DNA from: Methylocystaceae bacterium | Lineage (GTDB): Bacteria > Pseudomonadota > Alphaproteobacteria > Rhizobiales > Beijerinckiaceae | NCBI GenBank assembly: GCA_003105285.1 | Contig: PQAN01000451.1 | Location: 1 to 9,199 of the forward strand | Length of the DNA: 9,199 nucleotides | Direction: 5' to 3' | Part shown: piece by piece, positions 5,338-9,199 of the stretch | Layout of the letters: each line of letters starts with the position of its first letter | Position numbering within the stretch: position 1 is the stretch's first letter | The notes under the pieces: model-generated | What the model was told of the DNA's origin: nothing | The model's database searches: none | The model's input: only the letters and a program-made list of their open reading frames with translations | Position numbers and translations under genes: made by a program

Positions 5338-6030
5338 ATGGCGGAGCATTGGTTCATATCCGGCGCCAACAGGGGGATAGGCCATGGGCTGGCGCGGCGT
5401 CTCGCCGAGCGCGGCGACGACGTGACGGCCTCAGTGCGCAGCGAAGAGGCGCGAGAGCGGCTCGCCGCCGAGGTCGCGAGGCATCGCGCGCGATTTTCCA
5501 TCGTCGTGTTCGACGTGCGGGACGAAGCCGCGATCCGCGCCGCGGCGGATGAGGTCGTCGCGCCGCTCGACGTGCTCGTCTGCAACGCCGGCGCCTATGG
5601 GCCGCAGCGTCAATCGAGCCTGGATATGGATTTCGCCGGCGCGCTCGATCTGTTCTCCGTCAATACGCTCGGCCCCTTGCGTCTCGTCCAGGCGCTGCTT
5701 CCGGCGCTGCGGCTCGCGCGCAATCCGCGCGTCGTCGTCGTCTCGAGCGGCATCGGCTCGATGTCGGCCGCAGGCTCCGGCAATATCGCCTATCGCGCCT
5801 CCAAGGCGGCGGTGAACAAGATCGTCCAGGGGCTGGCGACGGATCTGGAGCGCGAGGGGATCGTCGTCGTCGCGCTCAGTCCCGGCTGGGTGCGCACCGA
5901 CATGGGGGGCGAAAACGCCGAGATTTCGGTCGAGGAGAGCGCGCGTGGCTCGATCGCCACGATCGACGCGCTGACGGCTTCGGACACCGGCCGATTCCTC
6001 GATTATCGCAACAAGAGCGTCCCCTGGTGA
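5338..6030 (+). CDS. short-chain dehydrogenase/reductase (SDR, classical type)
   Basis: A 230-residue soluble NAD(P)-dependent oxidoreductase with a Rossmann fold. The cofactor loop is SGANRGIG (8-15), D59 (VFDVRD) is the adenine-ring acidic site, CNAG is at 82-85, and N109, S137, Y152 and K156 (YRASK) form the catalytic set. SPGWVRTDMGG (181-191) is the substrate-side motif, of the kind seen in C-factor-like SDRs. R34 in ASVRS after the second strand weakly favours NADP. The substrate is not readable from sequence. An in-frame ATG at 5320 would add six residues, but the one at 5338 has GGGAG 7 nt upstream and fits the promoter, so I chose it. The dehydratase gene follows 16 nt after the stop, so the two are likely cotranscribed. 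Confidence 0.92.
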   Translation: MAEHWFISGANRGIGHGLARRLAERGDDVTASVRSEEARERLAAEVARHRARFSIVVFDVRDEAAIRAAADEVVAPLDVLVCNAGAYGPQRQSSLDMDFAGALDLFSVNTLGPLRLVQALLPALRLARNPRVVVVSSGIGSMSAAGSGNIAYRASKAAVNKIVQGLATDLEREGIVVVALSPGWVRTDMGGENAEISVEESARGSIATIDALTASDTGRFLDYRNKSVPW

Positions 6031-6046
6031 GAGGAGCGCCGCACCC

Positions 6047-7117
6047 ATGTCGCTCGCCGTCGAGCGAGGCCCCTTCCCCGCTCTGCCCGTGACGCTCGAA
6101 GATGTGATCGCCGCCGCGGCTCGAATCGCTCCTCATGTCGTGACGACCCCGTTGCTCGAGGCGCCGCTGCTCAGCGCGGAGCTCGGCTTTCGACTGTTGC
6201 TGAAGGCGGAGAATCTGCAGCTCACCGGCTCCTTCAAGCTGCGCGGCGCATTCAATCAAATTCTGCAGGCGAGCGAGAAGGAGAAGCGGCGCGGAGTCGT
6301 CGCGCTGTCGTCCGGCAATCATGCGCAGGCCGTGGCTTACGCAGGCCAGAAGCTCGGGGTTCCGGTGACGATCGTGCTGCCGCGCGACGCGCCCGCGATC
6401 AAAGTCGCGCGCTCGCGCGGCTATGGCGCCGACATCGTCGTCTACGACCGCGAGATCGACGATCGCGAAACCGTCGCGCGCCGCGTCGCGCGCGAGAAAG
6501 GGCTGCGGCTCATCCATCCCTACGACGATCCGCGCACCATAGCAGGGCAGGGGACGGTCGGCCTCGAAATCTTCACGCAGACCGAAGGGCGGGGGATGGC
6601 GCCGGACGCGATTCTGCTGTCCTGCGGCGGCGGCGGGCTCGCCGCCGGCGTCGCGATCACCTGCGATCTCTATCGGCGCGCGCCGCGCATCGTCACGGTG
6701 GAGCCGGCGGCGTTCGACGATATGCGGCGGTCGCTGCTCGCCGGCGAGGTCATCGCCAGCCGCAAGCGCAGCGGCTCCGTCTGCGACGCCTTGTCGGCCG
6801 CTAGTCCCGGAGCGGAGACTTTCGCGATCCTACGCCGCTCGCGCGCGAAAGGGCTCGCCGTTTCCGATCGCCATGTGGAGGCCGCGATGGCGCTCGCCGC
6901 CGGTTCCTTCAATGTCGTATTGGAGCCGGGCGGCGCGGCGGCGCTCGCCGGCGCGCTCACGCAGCGCGACGAACTCGTCGGCGGCGTGGCGGTCGTCGTC
7001 GCCTCGGGCGGCAATGTCGATCTCGATTATTTTTCCGCCGCGATCAGACGCGGCGCCGCCTATTTGCGGTCCGCCGCAGAAAGCGGCCGGCCGCCGTTCG
7101 GTTTGTCCGGCCTCTGA
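6047..7117 (+). CDS. PLP-dependent threonine/serine dehydratase (threonine ammonia-lyase family)
   Basis: Probably deaminates L-threonine to 2-oxobutanoate, or serine to pyruvate (EC 4.3.1.19 type), in the cytoplasm. In the 356-residue fold-type II PLP enzyme, the Schiff-base lysine is K64 in TGSFKLRGA, SSGNHAQ (88-94) contacts the cofactor and substrate carboxylate, SCGGGGLAAG (192-201) is the phosphate-binding glycine loop, and EPGGAAAL (293-300) and ASGGNVD (319-325) close the site. The catalytic domain is complete, but the C-terminal ACT-like regulatory domains of biosynthetic IlvA are absent, so isoleucine feedback is unlikely. This resembles the catabolic/short form. Serine racemase and 3-hydroxyaspartate dehydratase share the motifs and cannot be excluded. 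GAGGAG lies 10 nt before the ATG. It is second in an operon with the SDR gene. The short 7118-7147 spacer to the convergent ABC gene shows no clear terminator. Confidence 0.9.
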   Translation: MSLAVERGPFPALPVTLEDVIAAAARIAPHVVTTPLLEAPLLSAELGFRLLLKAENLQLTGSFKLRGAFNQILQASEKEKRRGVVALSSGNHAQAVAYAGQKLGVPVTIVLPRDAPAIKVARSRGYGADIVVYDREIDDRETVARRVAREKGLRLIHPYDDPRTIAGQGTVGLEIFTQTEGRGMAPDAILLSCGGGGLAAGVAITCDLYRRAPRIVTVEPAAFDDMRRSLLAGEVIASRKRSGSVCDALSAASPGAETFAILRRSRAKGLAVSDRHVEAAMALAAGSFNVVLEPGGAAALAGALTQRDELVGGVAVVVASGGNVDLDYFSAAIRRGAAYLRSAAESGRPPFGLSGL

Positions 7118-7147
7118 CACGACGCGCGCGTACGCCGCGGATCGCGA

Positions 7148-7897
<750 letters not shown>

Positions 7898-8590
7898 AGG
7901 GTTGCACCAGGAAGGTTTCGAGGCCGAGCATCAGCGCGACGAAGGGAATCGCATAAGCGAGCAGCAAACGCACGTCGAAAAGCTGAAAGGCCATGTTGAT
8001 CTCGAAGCCGACGCCGTTCGAGCGTCCGAGCAGCTCCACGACCAGCACGATTTTCCACACCAGCGACAGGCCGGAGCGCGTCGCGGCGGCGATATAGGGC
8101 GCGAGCTGGGGCAGCACGATGTGCCGCAGCCGCGTGCGGGCGCCGAGCCGGAAGACGTGGGCCATTTCGTCGAGATTCTTGTCGAGCGCGCGCGCCCCTT
8201 CGCGCGCCACGACGATGGCGTTCGGCAGCTTGTTGAGCGCCACCGCGCCGACCGCGGCGGTTTCCGTCAGGCCGGCCCAGAGATAGGCGAGCACGATGAC
8301 GACGAGCGCCGGCAGGTTCAAGAGAACGACGAGCCAGGGGTCGAACAGCCGGTCGACGGCCGGCCTGCGGCCCATCAGATAGCCCAAGGCGGAGCCCAGG
8401 CTCATGGCGAGGACGAAGGCGGCGGCGACGCGCAGCAGCGTGACGCCGAGATTGACGAACAGCGCGCCGGACGCGGCCTCGTCGAGGATCGCCGCGAAGA
8501 CCGGAGCGGGCCCGGGCAACCGGCGCGGATCGGCGACGAGCGCCGCCGCCTGCCAAGCGAGCAGCAGCAAGGCGAGCGAGGCGAAGCGGA

Positions 8591-9199
8591 TCACCGCCTC
8601 CGGCCTCCCGGCTCGCGCTTGTAGAATGTGCCGGGCGCGAGCGTCTTTGCGGAGCCGACGAGAGCGGGGCCGCCGATCTGCGCCAGCGTTTCGTAGAGCG
8701 CCGCGGCGTCTTTCTCTTCTTCCTCGACGCTCCGGTTCGGAATGCCTTCGACGTAACGCTTTCGATAAATCGCGAGCGCCGCCTCGTCCTTCGTCGGGAT
8801 GCGGGCGGCGGCGACGCGCCAGGCGGCGTCGGACGTGGCGATGAGCTGCTTGGCCTTTCTCGTCGCGGCGAAAAAGCGCGCCAGCGCGTCTTCATGCGTT
8901 TTCGCGAAAGCTTCGTCGAACACATAGCCCGTCACGATCGGCGCGCCTTTCGCGCCGAGAGCCGTCTCGACCTCCTTCAGATCGATGACGCGGCGCAATC
9001 CGCGCGCTTCGAGATCGGCGGCGAAATTCCAGAATTCGAGCACGGCGTCGAGTTCGCCCTGCGCCGCTTTCTCGGCGAGCAGCGGCGGCGCGCCATAGGC
9101 GATCGTCGCGCTCCTTTCGAGGTCGAGGCCCTGGCGCTGCGCATAGGCCTTCAGCAGCAGCCAGCTCTTGTCGACCGGCCCGCCGGCGACGCCGAGCTT
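8591..9199 (-). CDS. ABC importer periplasmic substrate-binding protein, C-terminal 202 residues
   Basis: The frame stays open to the right edge, so the signal peptide and N-terminal lobe are outside the window. The visible part begins KLGVAGGPVDKSWLLLKAYAQ, which fits the hinge and start of lobe 2 in SsuA/NMT1-like binding proteins. It continues with AYGAPPLLAEKAAQGELDAVLEFWNFAADLEARG and ends in a charged helical tail (YKREPGGRRR). The pattern 'helix, small-residue loop, gene-product dependent FW' is typical of NitT/TauT binding proteins that clamp small anionic ligands. I see no CCCFC motif of the thiamine-pyrimidine binder ThiY. The gene is first of the three visible and its stop overlaps the permease GTG. 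The true start, any lipobox and the ligand class cannot be judged from this fragment. Confidence 0.85.
   Translation of the reverse strand, partial: KLGVAGGPVDKSWLLLKAYAQRQGLDLERSATIAYGAPPLLAEKAAQGELDAVLEFWNFAADLEARGLRRVIDLKEVETALGAKGAPIVTGYVFDEAFAKTHEDALARFFAATRKAKQLIATSDAAWRVAAARIPTKDEAALAIYRKRYVEGIPNRSVEEEEKDAAALYETLAQIGGPALVGSAKTLAPGTFYKREPGGRRR

Noticed and set aside
5095..5552. Short frames over the palindromic repeats (5095-5283, 5157-5552)
   Set aside because: They are made of the inverted repeats and the out-of-frame SDR gene; no ribosome site and no recognisable product.
7118..7147. Intrinsic terminator between the dehydratase and the ATPase gene
   Set aside because: Only the short palindrome GATCGCGATC is present nearby; there is no usable stem plus T-tract.

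Overview
The window reads as ordinary chromosome from a GC-rich alphaproteobacterium, most likely of the Hyphomicrobiales. The signs are high GC with strong G/C third positions, many GTG and TTG starts, the map-radC order, and short intergenic palindromes of a type I recall from that order. A methanotroph-like relative (Methylosinus/Methylocystis) is a guess from codon style, not shown here.

Layout. Positions 1-974 (minus) hold map and the start of radC, overlapping by 4 bp. A 185-bp divergent spacer with two candidate promoters and inverted repeats separates map from a plus-strand pair, a stand-alone CinA/MoCF-type protein (1160-1912) and the purine salvage enzyme gpt (1936-2427). A palindromic repeat follows, then tRNA-Leu(TAA) at 2578-2664. 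Convergent to the tRNA is a minus-strand pair: a polytopic DUF898/YjgN membrane protein (3761-4993) and, downstream of it, a membrane-anchored M48 metallopeptidase (2682-3749). The 344-bp gap 4994-5337 carries two more palindromic repeats, head to head, between two divergent promoters. A plus-strand pair follows: an SDR oxidoreductase (5338-6030) and a PLP-dependent threonine/serine dehydratase (6047-7117). The right end is a minus-strand ABC importer operon of the NitT/TauT/SsuABC class, transcribed as substrate-binding protein (cut by the window edge), then permease, then ATPase, with overlapping genes.

How the genes relate. Map is housekeeping (protein N-terminal maturation), gpt is salvage, and the ABC operon is uptake of an unidentified small, probably anionic organic or inorganic ligand. 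The DUF898-M48 pair is a recurring but functionally obscure envelope module. The most unusual signal is non-coding: three structured palindromes share one architecture (long outer stem, asymmetric linkers, 6-bp inner hairpin with a 3-nt loop). Their inner stems differ in sequence but keep pairing, and two are arranged as an inverted doublet. I see no CRISPR array, prophage, insertion sequence or obvious defence system.
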